Below, piece by piece: positions 56,648 to 64,000 of a stretch of DNA of 64,000 bases. The notes under the pieces are model-generated. The model ran no database searches, was not told where the DNA came from, and saw only the letters and a list, made by a program, of their open reading frames with translations. Positions within the stretch are counted from its first letter, which is position 1. Each line of letters opens with the position of its first letter. Source of the DNA: Nannocystis punicea (GTDB lineage: Bacteria; Myxococcota_A; Polyangia; Nannocystales; Nannocystaceae); NCBI RefSeq assembly GCF_026965555.1, contig NZ_CP114040.1, positions 1,984,001 through 2,048,000 on the forward strand, read 5' to 3'. Both the position numbers and the translations under genes were made by a program.

Positions 56648-58006
56648 GTGCAACGCGCTCTCGACTGGCTCTACCGCAACCGCTGGCCGCTCGTCATCGT
56701 GCTCGGCGCTTTCCTCGTCCGCCTGCACTGGAACCTGCTGGTCCACCCGCTCGGCGACTATGTCTCTTCGGACATGAAGGGCTACGTCTCGCGGGCCGAC
56801 CAGATGATCGACAAGTTCGGCGTGCCCAACGAGTACCACGCGTTCTTCCCCTACGGGACGCACTTCCTGCTGGCGCTGATCAAGGCGCTGTTCGGCAAGG
56901 ACAACTTCGCCGCCATCGGCGTGGCCTACGCGCTGATGGGCACCGGCATCGTCGCCTACGCCTACCGGATCGCCGAGCGCATCAGCCCGCACAAGTGGGT
57001 CCCGCCGCTGCTCGGCACGCTCCTGGTGTTCTACTACCCGCTGATCTCGCTCGGCGGCTACACGCTGAGCGAGATCCCGTTCGGCGTGTTCATGATGGCG
57101 TCGATGTTCTACCTGGTCCGCCTGGTCCAGGAGGGCAAGACGCGCGACGCCTGGCTGACCGGCGTCATGGCGGCGCTGGCGACGGCCTGCCGGCCGCAGA
57201 TCCTGCTGTCGATCGCGCTGTTCGGCCTGGCCTGGCTGGTCTACCGCAAGGCGATGCCGAAGGTGCGCTGGCGCCACCTGGTCTACGCCGGCATCCCGCT
57301 GATCGCGGTGCTCGGGTTCTCGGCCGCGCGCATGCACCACCACACCGGCCGGCTCGGCCTCGTCAGCGAGAACGGCAAGTTCAACCAGCTGTTCGGCCGC
57401 TGCCACAACAAGAAGGCCAGCGCGACGCCGACCGAGCCCGGGCGCGGCAAGATCCGCTTCGGCCCGCCGCCGCTCATCCAGCTGGAGAAGCGGGCCAAGA
57501 CTGCGCCGCGCTCGTGGGTCCAGCTCGAGCCCGCGCTCGGCCCGGAGCTCGAGTACCGCGGCTACATCGCCGACGCCAAGGCCCTCGACGCGCTGATGGC
57601 CAAGTGCGTGCGCAAGACCGGCTTCCTCGGCCAGGTCAAGTACGCGATCGTCAACGTGCTGCTGCTGGCCGGCTACAACACCCCGTGGCCCGACTCCGGC
57701 CGCGACCTGTGGCGCCCGCGGGCGATCTGGTGGCAGGGCATGTACACCACCTTCGTCACCCTGCCGGTCGTCCTCGGCCTCGTCACCCTGTTCATGCGCC
57801 GCACGATCGCCAGCCACGGCCTCATCGCCATGCACGTGCTGGCGCTGATGATCACCGCCGCGATCTACTTCGGCGACACCCGCCTGCGCGCGCCCTACGA
57901 CCCGCTGCTGCTCCTGCTCGCGCTCGAGGTCTACGTGTTCGTCGGGCTGTGGGCCTGGCGCCACGGCAAGGCGCTGTGGGCCCGCAGGCGCGCGCGCCGG
58001 GCTTGA
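56648..58006 (+). CDS. GT-C-type membrane glycosyltransferase-like protein
   Basis: 452 residues from GTG 56648; the longer frame from 56540 adds a Pro/Arg-rich stretch unlike a real N-terminus. About nine or ten membrane helices. The first periplasmic loop has DYVSSDMKGYVSRADQM, the acidic motif place where GT-C enzymes (ArnT/PMT-like) bind the lipid-linked sugar phosphate. Helix-rich region to about residue 215, then a soluble loop with two cysteines, then further helices. An ATGTC-TCTTCG-GACAT palindrome codes for exactly YVSSDM in that motif. It ends convergent with the PLL-like gene. Confidence 0.82.
   Translation: MQRALDWLYRNRWPLVIVLGAFLVRLHWNLLVHPLGDYVSSDMKGYVSRADQMIDKFGVPNEYHAFFPYGTHFLLALIKALFGKDNFAAIGVAYALMGTGIVAYAYRIAERISPHKWVPPLLGTLLVFYYPLISLGGYTLSEIPFGVFMMASMFYLVRLVQEGKTRDAWLTGVMAALATACRPQILLSIALFGLAWLVYRKAMPKVRWRHLVYAGIPLIAVLGFSAARMHHHTGRLGLVSENGKFNQLFGRCHNKKASATPTEPGRGKIRFGPPPLIQLEKRAKTAPRSWVQLEPALGPELEYRGYIADAKALDALMAKCVRKTGFLGQVKYAIVNVLLLAGYNTPWPDSGRDLWRPRAIWWQGMYTTFVTLPVVLGLVTLFMRRTIASHGLIAMHVLALMITAAIYFGDTRLRAPYDPLLLLLALEVYVFVGLWAWRHGKALWARRRARRA
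56759..56774. repeat. palindrome overlapping the GT-C acidic motif
   Basis: ATGTC-TCTTCG-GACAT. The GAC codon of the presumed catalytic or metal-binding Asp (SSDMKG) lies in its right arm. Confidence 0.65.
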
Positions 58007-58028
58007 TGCTCCGGCGGACAGGTCTTTC

Positions 58029-58054
58029 GGGCCATGTCCCATGGGACATGGCCC
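58029..58054. terminator. 26-bp perfect palindrome between convergent genes
   Basis: Each half is GGGCCATGTCCCA-like (13 bp, GGGCCATGTCCCA against TGGGACATGGCCC), with no loop. It lies between stops at 58006 (+) and 58064 (-), with TTCGTATATT after it. It belongs to the palindrome family and is well placed as a bidirectional terminator. Confidence 0.75.
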
Positions 58055-58063
58055 TTCGTATAT

Positions 58064-59191
58064 TCACCAGCAGCAGCCGGGGCGGGCCTGCCAGCGGTGC
58101 CACAGGGCGCCGTCGGCCCCGCGGACGAACGCCTCGAGGCGGCCGTCCTGGTTGGCGGCGATCGCCGGCCGATCGTTGAAGGTGCCGCCGAGCGAGCTCC
58201 ACGGCGTCCAGCTGCCCCCGGGCGTGACCTGGCCGATCTGCCACAGCGCGAAGTCGAGGCCGCGGGCGAACACCTCGAGGCGGCCGTCGGGCGTGGCGAT
58301 CGCCACCGGGTCGCCGGGCGCGCCGCCGAGCGAGGCCCACGGCGACCAGCCCCCGCCCGGGGCGGTCTGCCACAGGTGGCGCAGGTCGCCGGCGTCGCCG
58401 CGGACGAACACCTCGAGGCGGCCGTCGCGGTTGCGTGCCACCGCGGGCGCGCCGTCGAAGCGGCCGCCGAGCGCGGTCCACTCGCCGTAGGCGCCGTCGA
58501 CGGCGAGCTGGTGGCGGTGCAGCAGCTCGCCGTCGTCGCCGCGGGCGAACAGCTCGAGGCGGCCGTCGCCGTCGCGGGCGACCGCGATCGGGCCGACCGC
58601 GCCGGCGAGCGACTGCCAGGTGCTCCACGCCGGGCCCGGCAGCTCGCGCAGGTGGTGGACGGTGCGGTCGGGGGCGCGGACGAAGATCTCGAGGTGACCG
58701 TCGAGGCCGCGCGCGACCGCGGGCCGATCGCCAGGGCGAATTTGTCCGCCCAGGCGCACCCACGCGGGCCAGCCGTGCTTCGGCCCGGACTGTCGCAGGT
58801 GCCACAGGGCGCCGTCGCTGCCGCGGGCGAACAGGTCGATGTGAGCGTCGCCGTCCTCGCCGACGACGACGCCGCCGCCGAGCCGACCGCCCAGCGAGGT
58901 CCACTCCGACCAGCCGTCGTTCGGCTCGACCTGATGGATGTGCCACAGGGCCCCGTCCCGCCCGCGCACGAACACCTCGAGGCGGCCGTCCGAGCTGAGG
59001 GTGGCCGCCGGCTCGGCGACAGATCCGCCGAGCGAGTGCCACGCGGGCAGGTCGGCCTCCGGCGCGGCGTCGTCGTCGTACGGCTCGAGCGTCGGCGGGT
59101 ACTCGTCGTCGCGCGGAGCGATGGTGTCGGCCGAGGGGGCGCAGGCGACCACGAGACCGGCGAGCGCGAGCGACGAGGTGCAGCGCGGCAT
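58064..59191 (-). CDS. PLL-like (DUF346) beta-propeller lipoprotein
   Basis: 375 residues from ATG 59191 with AGGAGG upstream. Lipobox GLVVAC near residue 17. The mature protein is about seven repeats of 45 residues of the form W(S/T)xW(T/A)SLGG....P..A...DGRLEVF(V/A)RG.DGALWH, the repeat of PLL-type fucose-binding lectins of Photorhabdus and related DUF346 propellers. Each repeat can form a blade with a sugar pocket at the blade interface. So a surface lectin is a reasonable inference; the sugar is unknown. Convergent with the GT-C gene. Confidence 0.9.
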   Translation of the reverse strand: MPRCTSSLALAGLVVACAPSADTIAPRDDEYPPTLEPYDDDAAPEADLPAWHSLGGSVAEPAATLSSDGRLEVFVRGRDGALWHIHQVEPNDGWSEWTSLGGRLGGGVVVGEDGDAHIDLFARGSDGALWHLRQSGPKHGWPAWVRLGGQIRPGDRPAVARGLDGHLEIFVRAPDRTVHHLRELPGPAWSTWQSLAGAVGPIAVARDGDGRLELFARGDDGELLHRHQLAVDGAYGEWTALGGRFDGAPAVARNRDGRLEVFVRGDAGDLRHLWQTAPGGGWSPWASLGGAPGDPVAIATPDGRLEVFARGLDFALWQIGQVTPGGSWTPWSSLGGTFNDRPAIAANQDGRLEAFVRGADGALWHRWQARPGCCW

Positions 59192-59351
59192 CGTTTGCCT
59201 CCTTCTCCTCCTCTGTTTGTGGCGAAGAATCGCGGCCGAGCGCCGGGCGCGGGCCGGGCGGGCGGCGAGGCGCTGCCGGACCGGAGGAGGCCGCTGGACG
59301 GCGAGGCCGGCGCCGGAGCGGCCGAGCCGGCGCCGGAGATTTTGCGGCGGG

Positions 59352-59365
59352 TGTCCTCGGGGACA
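59352..59365. repeat. palindrome copy
   Basis: TGTCC-TCGG-GGACA in the 259-base spacer between 59191 and 59451. The rest of the spacer holds the promoter side of the lectin gene and the hairpin described next. Confidence 0.65.
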
Positions 59366-59407
59366 GGTGCGGCGCCTGACGCGACGGCCGGCGCGGCGGT
59401 CTACATG

Positions 59408-59441
59408 GTCAAAGGGACATGTACATCAGTGCATGTCCTTT
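59408..59441 (-). terminator. long palindrome hairpin after the VOC gene
   Basis: AAAGGGACATG and CATGTCCTTT pair around a 10-base loop, with GGAACATG continuing. It begins 10 bases after the stop of the VOC gene (minus strand) and likely terminates the regulator-VOC operon. Confidence 0.6.
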
Positions 59442-59450
59442 GGAACATGT

Positions 59451-60176
59451 TCACTCCTGCGAGCGCTCGAGCGCGCGGGCCCGCTCGAGCTCCGCCGCGA
59501 GCTCGGCGCGCTGGTCGGCGACCAGCGGCAGGGCGGCGAGCTCGGCGCGGAGGGCCTCGGCGCGGGCGGGGTCGGCGAGGGCCACGGCCAGCTCGATGCG
59601 AGCGGCCAGGGCCCGGGCGCGCTCGAGCGGGTCGCCGGGCTCGGGGCGAGCGAGGGCCAGGTCGAGGACCCGGGCGGCGGCCTCGTCGTCGTTCTTGAAG
59701 TCGCGCAGGCGCGCGGCGAAGCGGACCCCGTGGGCGAGCCGCGACTCGTCGGGCCGGCGCTTGACGGCCTCGAGCACGTCCTCGTCCTCGCTGCCGCCGG
59801 CGTCCTTCTTGATGAAGACGAGCGAGTTGCCGGCGACGTCGACGACGGTGAAGCGGGTCTGGCCGGGCTTCATGCGGGTGATCCGCGGGATGCCGGAGAT
59901 CGGCAGCTTGCCGTAGCCGCTGCGCAGCGCGTCGGCGAAGGTCGCGTGCAGCTGCTCGACCTCGGGCACCATGACGAGGCAGGTGCTGTAGGCGTCCTTG
60001 GGGTCGAGCTCCTTGATGCCCATGAAGTGGACCTCCATGCCGCCGCGGCGGGTGGCCGCGTAGACGTAGGGCTTGTGCTGCTCGTAGGTGACCTCGAAGC
60101 CGAGCAGGCGGTAGAAGGCGAGCGTGTCGGCGATCGACACGCTCGGGAGGACGGGGATCATCGTCTCGGGGTGCAT
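59451..60176 (-). CDS. VOC/glyoxalase-fold protein with helical tail
   Basis: 241 residues from ATG 60176, eight bases after the MarR stop, so co-transcribed. Residues 1-125 form a single glyoxalase/bleomycin-resistance (VOC) fold: PVLPSVSIADTLAFYRLLGF, VYAATRRGGMEVHFMG, and a second half ending FTVVDVAGNSLVFIKK. His in EVHFMG and Glu/His positions could bind a metal, but VOC proteins vary. A helical Ala/Glu/Arg tail of about 100 residues follows, as is seen in drug-binding or resistance members. Pairing with a MarR regulator suggests a role in dealing with a small toxic molecule. Confidence 0.87.
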   Translation of the reverse strand: MHPETMIPVLPSVSIADTLAFYRLLGFEVTYEQHKPYVYAATRRGGMEVHFMGIKELDPKDAYSTCLVMVPEVEQLHATFADALRSGYGKLPISGIPRITRMKPGQTRFTVVDVAGNSLVFIKKDAGGSEDEDVLEAVKRRPDESRLAHGVRFAARLRDFKNDDEAAARVLDLALARPEPGDPLERARALAARIELAVALADPARAEALRAELAALPLVADQRAELAAELERARALERSQE

Positions 60177-60184
60177 GCGGAGCG

Positions 60185-60667
60185 TCAGTCCTTTCGACCC
60201 GTCCGGCGGCGACGGGCGCGGGGTGGCGGTGATTGCAGCAAGAGGACGGCGTCGCGCAGGGCCGCGACCGTGGCCTGCAGCGCGCGGAGGTCGACCCGCG
60301 CGGCGAGGCCCTCGACCCACTCGGCGTGCCGCGCCTCGACCGCGCGCAGGGCCCGACGCCCGGCCGAGGTCAGGGCGATCCGCCGGGCCCTGCGGTCGTC
60401 AGGGTCGTCGACCAACACGACGAAGCCGTCGCGCGCCAGGGCGTCCGCGGTCTGCTGCACGCTCTGGCGCCGCAGTCCCATGGTCCGCGCGACCTGGGCG
60501 ACCGTCACCGGGCCGTGATCGGCGACGCCCAGCACCTGCCAGCGCGCGCTGGTGAGGTTCGAGGGGGCCGCCAACCGATCGCCCGCTTCGAGCAGCAGTC
60601 CGTTGAGCCGGAACACCTCGAGGATGAGGTCGGTGAAGGCCCGCCCCGCGTCCGTCCATCGCGCCAC
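60185..60667 (-). CDS. MarR-family transcriptional regulator
   Basis: 160 residues from GTG 60667, chosen because upstream sequence holds the operator. The winged helix-turn-helix is typical: LTSARWQVLGVADHGPVTVAQ, VARTMGLRRQSVQQTADALA recognition helix, and wing DDPDDRRARRIALTSAGRRAL. C-terminal dimerisation helix and a basic tail (RARRRRTGRKD). It is first in a two-gene operon with the VOC protein, and a perfect 24-bp palindrome sits 16 bases upstream of its start, consistent with self-repression relieved by a ligand. Confidence 0.92.
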   Translation of the reverse strand: MARWTDAGRAFTDLILEVFRLNGLLLEAGDRLAAPSNLTSARWQVLGVADHGPVTVAQVARTMGLRRQSVQQTADALARDGFVVLVDDPDDRRARRIALTSAGRRALRAVEARHAEWVEGLAARVDLRALQATVAALRDAVLLLQSPPPRARRRRTGRKD

Positions 60668-60682
60668 GCCGGGGACTGTGCA

Positions 60683-60706
60683 AAATTGACAGGTACCTGT
60701 CAATTT
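60683..60706. promoter_or_regulatory. 24-bp perfect operator palindrome of the MarR operon
   Basis: Half-site AAATTGACAGGT followed directly by its complement (ACCTGTCAATTT). Only 16 bases from the MarR start. It contains TTGACA on each strand, so it overlaps a possible -35 element. Its AT-rich arms stand out in a 70% GC region. Confidence 0.85.
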
Positions 60707-61112
60707 AAAGATGAGGCTGTGAGGAGAAGAGCACGAGCGGGCCGATCGCGGGAAGCTGCGAGGCGTGCCCAGGCGTGCCCACGCATGGGGCGTGATGTCG
60801 CCATGGGTCGCACGCACTGCGTGAAGGCGGCCGCGCGTGCCGTGAAACCGGCTTCCGGGCGAGGCGTCGGAGTTCGCCGAGGCGGGCGCGGCGTTCATCG
60901 TTCCGGGGCGAGCGCGTGGGGCCACTCATCGTTCCGGGCGCTCCGGGGCGCTCTGCGAGGAGCGACTCGCGAAGGCGCGTCGGGCCGGCCGATGGCGAAG
61001 GTCGTCGGCGGGGCGCTCCGCCGGCGAACCGCACTGCTCTACGCAGTCGGCGGCGGGCCACCGAGGCCGCCGGCGCCGCGATGCGATTCGCCGGTGAGCG
61101 GGCCGGATTCAC
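60707..61112. other. gene-free stretch with decayed sequence
   Basis: Open frames here are Arg/Ala/Gly-rich and family-less. Small direct repeats occur (AGGCGTGCCC twice near 60755; CATCGTTCCGGGGCGAGCGC and CATCGTTCCGGGCGCTCCGG near 60900-60950). The right side runs into an acetyltransferase remnant. Confidence 0.4.
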
Positions 61113-61238
61113 GCGATCGTCGCGGCCGTCGACGCGGCCGACGTCGCGTCGCTCCGCGTGCTCGCCAGGCTCGGCTTCAGCCGCTGCGGCGAGCGGCCGG
61201 GGACGTTCGCCGCGTTGCTGCAGTTCCCGGCGCAGTGA
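61113..61238 (+). pseudogene. C-terminal remnant of a GNAT acetyltransferase
   Basis: The frame reads AIVAAVDAADVASLRVLARL, GFSRCGERPGTFAALLQFPA and a stop. IxAxVDxxNxASLRVLxxLGF is the well-known end of GNAT (RimJ-like) acetyltransferases. Upstream no frame continues the domain, so only the last 40 residues survive. The usual Asn before ASL is Asp here. Confidence 0.6.
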
Positions 61239-61363
61239 TGTGGATCTCCGGACGGACTTGTCGCGGTTCCTCCTGGAGGAAGACGTGGAGGTGGCGAGCG
61301 AGGCGGGGCGGCGCGGCAAGGTCGCACTCGCGCGAATGCTCGGTGCAGTGCATCATGACGGGC

Positions 61364-61981
61364 ATGAACTGCTTGTGCTTATGGTTCGCGCTGGGTGTTC
61401 AGGGCGCGCCGGTGCCGGAAGGGCCGCAACCGCCGATCGTGGCGGTCGCGCCCGCTTCGGAGGGCGGCGACGAGGGGGTACGACTGGCGCGCTATTTCGA
61501 GGGCGAGCGGCAATATGCGGAGCGCCTGGGCCGCGCGCTGGGGCAGGATCTGAGCGCGTACTGGCAGGATTATCAGGACGACGAGAAGGACCGGGCCGAC
61601 GAGCGGGCCGAGGGCGACGACGACGAGGACAGCGAGGTACAGAGCTTCGCGCAGTTCATGGACGACAAGTACCGCCGGCGGCTGAAGCCCGGCGGCATCC
61701 TGCTCGGCTGCGGCTTCGCTCCGCTCGGGTTCGGGCTCTACATCGGCCTCACTCTCGGCGAGGGCTCCGAAGCGGCTTTGACTCTGGCGGGTATCGGTGG
61801 CGCGGTCATCGTCACCGGCGCGGTCCTGCTGGGCGTCCGCGGGGCGCAGCTGCGACGCCTCCGCGAGGCGCAGGCCGGCCTCGCCCTGGGCCAGAGCGCG
61901 CGCCTGCGCTGGCGCGGCCTGGCGCCGCTGCACGACCCGCAGCTCCGGACCTACGGGGCGAGCGTCGGCTTCGCGTTCTGA
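61364..61981 (+). CDS. small membrane protein with signal peptide
   Basis: 205 residues from ATG 61364 (61355 is an alternative three codons earlier). N-terminal signal-like stretch CLCLWFALGVQGA. A charged region rich in Asp/Glu (DDEKDRADERAEGDDDEDSE) is followed by two closely spaced membrane helices (ILLGCGFAPLGFGLYIGLTL, LAGIGGAVIVTGAVLLGV) and a short basic tail. Not recognised. It is followed by a palindrome copy and decayed sequence, so it stands alone. Confidence 0.7.
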   Translation: MNCLCLWFALGVQGAPVPEGPQPPIVAVAPASEGGDEGVRLARYFEGERQYAERLGRALGQDLSAYWQDYQDDEKDRADERAEGDDDEDSEVQSFAQFMDDKYRRRLKPGGILLGCGFAPLGFGLYIGLTLGEGSEAALTLAGIGGAVIVTGAVLLGVRGAQLRRLREAQAGLALGQSARLRWRGLAPLHDPQLRTYGASVGFAF

Positions 61982-62035
61982 CCGCCCCTGGGGGCGCGGT
62001 GCCGTTCCTCGCGTCGATGCCGTGGATGTATATGA

Positions 62036-62070
62036 GGACATGTCCTGACGGGCATGTCCGATCGGAAATG
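62036..62070. repeat. adjoining palindrome copies
   Basis: GGACATGTCC overlaps ATGTCC-TGAC-GGGCAT, followed by TGTCC-GATC-GGA. It lies 55 bases after the membrane-protein stop and may be its terminator. Confidence 0.65.
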
Positions 62071-62149
62071 TAGCGAGTCGCCCGTGATAGCGCTCGATAG
62101 CGCTCCGAGCGGGGCGGGGAACCAGCGACGTGGCGGTCACTGGGCGACG

Positions 62150-62338
62150 CGAGTCGCGAAGAATCGCCCGGCAGATCTTCGGGCACGCCCGGGCCTCGGG
62201 GGCCATCGTCTCTTCGATGTTGCACACATCGGCGAGGAGCCGGATGTCGTCGACGAGGCCGTCCGGCATGCGGGCGGTGTCGGCGAACGGGATGGCCTTG
62301 ACGCCGAGCGACGACAGGCCGCTGTGTGGTTGGCGCGC
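62150..62338 (-). pseudogene. fragment sharing a 28-bp block with the downstream hydrolase
   Basis: One minus-strand frame reads SSLGVKAIPFADTARMPDG, LVDDIRLLADVCN and IEETMAPEARACP. The stretch 62193-62220 is identical to 62881-62908 (GCCTCGGGGGCCATCGTCTC and eight more bases), which codes for the same IEETMAPEA in the alpha/beta hydrolase. So this is either a duplicated gene end or a recombination scar. No start or stop fits. Confidence 0.4.
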
Positions 62339-62753
62339 TCACGGCCACACGCGGGCCGTGTCGGCCGGAGGTACGTTGCGGAACACGTGTTCGCGGAGGT
62401 CGGCGATCCGCAGCGGGGCGACGCGGGGGCGCGCGAGCGAGCCGGGGAAAGGGCGGCGGAACAGGCAGCCCTGGTCGGCGAACAGCAGCGAGCCGTCGTG
62501 ATCCCAGTCGGCCCAGTCGAGCCGGCCGAGCTCCTCGGCGCCGATCGCCGCGCGGCGACAGGCCGCAGCGCTCCTCGTAGATCCGTCCCGACAGCCACTG
62601 CCCCGGTGTGACCTCGTCGCGCTCGAGGTCCCAGCGCACCATCTCGACCTGCTTCGAGGGCCCGCGCCGGAGCACGACGGCGACCCGGGCGGCGCGCGCG
62701 ACCAGCCCGAACAGTCGCGTCGTGGGTTCGGTGCGGACGTCGCGGTCGCTCAT
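62339..62753 (-). pseudogene. frameshifted, shortened hypothetical gene
   Basis: From ATG 62753 the frame gives MSDRDVRTEPTTRLFGLVAR to GRIYEERCGLSP, then coding sense moves to another frame at about 62530: IGAEELGRLDWADWDHDGSL, LFADQGCLFRRPFPGS and REHVFRNVPPADTARVWP, stop at 62341. Both halves have good GC3 and protein-like sequence. A frame change (and probably a lost middle section) joins them, so the product is not made as one chain. Confidence 0.6.
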
Positions 62754-62831
62754 GCGGCCCGGCAGCGTAACGCCGGGCGCCCGCGAAATTCCATGGGGGG
62801 GGGCCGGTGTTCTTCTCTCGCTTTTTCTACG

Positions 62832-64000
62832 CTACGGCGCGGGCCAGCGCGCGCGCAGCCAGCCCGACACCTCGCCGAGAGCCTCGGGGGCCATCGTCTC
62901 TTCGATGTCGCCGTACTCGGCGGGCGAGCCGGTCTTGGCGTGCTGGAACAGGTGGTTGAGCCCGGGCAGCGACTTGACCGTGGCGTCCTTGTTGCCGGCC
63001 TTGGCGAGGGCTTGCTCGAGCTCGGGGATGTTGCCCTCGGCGGGCACCTGGAGGTCGAGCGCGCCGATCAGCGCGAGCACCGGGGTCTTCTTCAGCTTGC
63101 GCAGGTCGGCGCGCGGGTCGGCCTTGAGGAAGTCGTGGAACCACGGCGTGTCGAGCGACGCCAGCGAGGCCCCGACCAGCGCTTCGACCTGCTCGGGCGT
63201 CGCGCCGCCGGTCTGCAGGGCCACCAGCTTGCGCAGGATCGGCTCGAGGTCGGCGCGCTTCTTCTTGGCGGCGAGGCCGTCGAGCAGCTGCTTCTGCAGC
63301 ACCACCTGGGCGTCGATGTCGGCCTGCGGGACGCCGCGGGCGCGGGCCAGGGCGATGAGCTGCTGGACCAGGATCTCCTTGCCCGTCACGCCCGGGCCGG
63401 CCAGCATCACGACCGCGCCGACGCGCTTGTCGGCGGCCCCGGTGCGGGCGGCGATCATCGCCCCCTCGCTGTGGCCGATGAGCCCGAGCTTGGTCTTGTC
63501 GACCTCGGGCTGCTGCGCCAGCCAGTCGAGCGCGCCGCGGGCGTCGCCGACGAGGTCGAGCTGGGTCGCCTTGTCGAGCTCGCCCTTCGAGCCGCCGACG
63601 CCGCGGTCGTCGAAGCGCAGCACCGCGAAGCCGGCGCGGGTGAGGTGGTCGGCGAGGACGAGGAACGGGCGGTGGCCCATCAGCGACTCGTCGCGGTCCT
63701 GCGCGCCCGAGCCGGTCAACAGGACCACGGCCGGGAACGGACCTGGCCCTTCGGGCAGGGTGAAGCTGCCGGCCAGGGCGACCTTGTCCTTGGCCGCGCT
63801 GGTGAACGCGGCGTCGCGGCTGGCGTAGGGGAACGGCGGCTTGGGCTCCTGCGGCCGCTTGGGCGCGACGTCGGCCGGCTCCCCGGGCTTCAGCTTGCGG
63901 GCGGTGGCGGGCAGGCTCTGCCCGGCCTGGCTCAGCGTGCCCTTGACCTCGTCGGCCCCGGCCTCGCGCTCGAAGCTGAAGATCGCCCACTGATTCTCGG
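62832..64000 (-). CDS. alpha/beta hydrolase (serine aminopeptidase S33-like), N-terminus beyond the window
   Basis: 389 codons to the right edge, start not in view. The frame runs through 63728 without break to the edge. Residues nearest the edge form a separate small domain (ENQWAIFSFEREAGADEVKG, LKPGEPADVAPKRPQEPKPP), then the hydrolase: FPAVVLLTGSGAQDRDESL oxyanion loop, FDDRGVGGSKG, nucleophile Ser in LIGHSEGAMIA, acid Asp in ALIGALDLQVP and His in PGLNHLFQHA. This order is typical of secreted S33/esterase family members with an N-terminal substrate-binding DUF domain. Its 3' end repeats a 28-bp block found at 62193. Confidence 0.9.
   Translation of the reverse strand, partial: ENQWAIFSFEREAGADEVKGTLSQAGQSLPATARKLKPGEPADVAPKRPQEPKPPFPYASRDAAFTSAAKDKVALAGSFTLPEGPGPFPAVVLLTGSGAQDRDESLMGHRPFLVLADHLTRAGFAVLRFDDRGVGGSKGELDKATQLDLVGDARGALDWLAQQPEVDKTKLGLIGHSEGAMIAARTGAADKRVGAVVMLAGPGVTGKEILVQQLIALARARGVPQADIDAQVVLQKQLLDGLAAKKKRADLEPILRKLVALQTGGATPEQVEALVGASLASLDTPWFHDFLKADPRADLRKLKKTPVLALIGALDLQVPAEGNIPELEQALAKAGNKDATVKSLPGLNHLFQHAKTGSPAEYGDIEETMAPEALGEVSGWLRARWPAP

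Noticed and set aside
62054..62611. 185-residue plus-strand frame
   Set aside because: It is opposite two decayed minus-strand genes, and its sequence is mixed, with no domain and no ribosome binding site.

Overview
The window is about 70% GC, with G or C at almost every third codon position, TTG and GTG starts, and long shadow ORFs in all frames. Thr/Ser/Gly-rich lipoprotein linkers, DUF4215 cysteine modules, a MYXO-CTERM tail, a kinase fused to a helical TPR-like region and M16/S53 secreted peptidases point to a myxobacterium, most likely the Nannocystis group. That placement is inference. I see no tRNA, rRNA, CRISPR array or intact transposase.

Layout. 1-6.2 kb: a partial ORF, a lipoprotein, a 7-repeat SBBP propeller protein, a membrane-anchored PD40 protein and a 2-oxoglutarate dioxygenase. 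6.2-15.1 kb: a MYXO-CTERM protein, a SUKH-domain protein, an M16 peptidase, a second SUKH protein and a small acidic protein, separated by repeat-bearing spacers. 15.3-15.5 kb: a short element with inverted ends. 15.7-24.6 kb: Ser/Thr kinase, DUF1264 protein, a Rieske oxygenase divergent from an AraC regulator, a propeller lipoprotein and a pectin-acetylesterase/Notum-like lipoprotein. 24.8-25.2 kb: a gene-free block of hairpins. 25.3-30.5 kb: a sigma-70-family factor, a DUF4142 protein and two tandem paralogous DUF4215 propeller lipoproteins.

The centrepiece, 31.1-50.6 kb on the minus strand, is one tightly coupled operon of five very large genes. It starts with a double PgsC/CapC-like membrane protein and ends with a PgsB/CapB-like amide ligase (GTRGKSG loop). 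Between them lie a membrane-anchored secreted protein, a lipobox-containing putative hydrolase and a roughly 1,945-residue secreted protein with a C-terminal outer-membrane barrel. Three junctions overlap by 1 to 11 nt. The simplest reading is a cell-envelope machine that makes and exports a poly-gamma-glutamate-like amide polymer.

Downstream, 50.7-64 kb: an S53 peptidase, a dienelactone-hydrolase-like enzyme, a PF09826 propeller, a GT-C glycosyltransferase-like protein, a PLL-like propeller lipoprotein, a VOC protein with its MarR regulator and operator, two decayed genes, and a partial alpha/beta hydrolase.

Across the window runs a short palindrome of form (A)CATGTCC-loop-GGACATG(T), often with a 4-nt loop such as TTCG or GAAA. 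There are dozens of copies, both between and inside genes. They are densest in the envelope operon, where one gene has turned it into an in-frame repeat domain of roughly 600 residues. This dispersed, protein-coding palindrome is the most unusual thing here.
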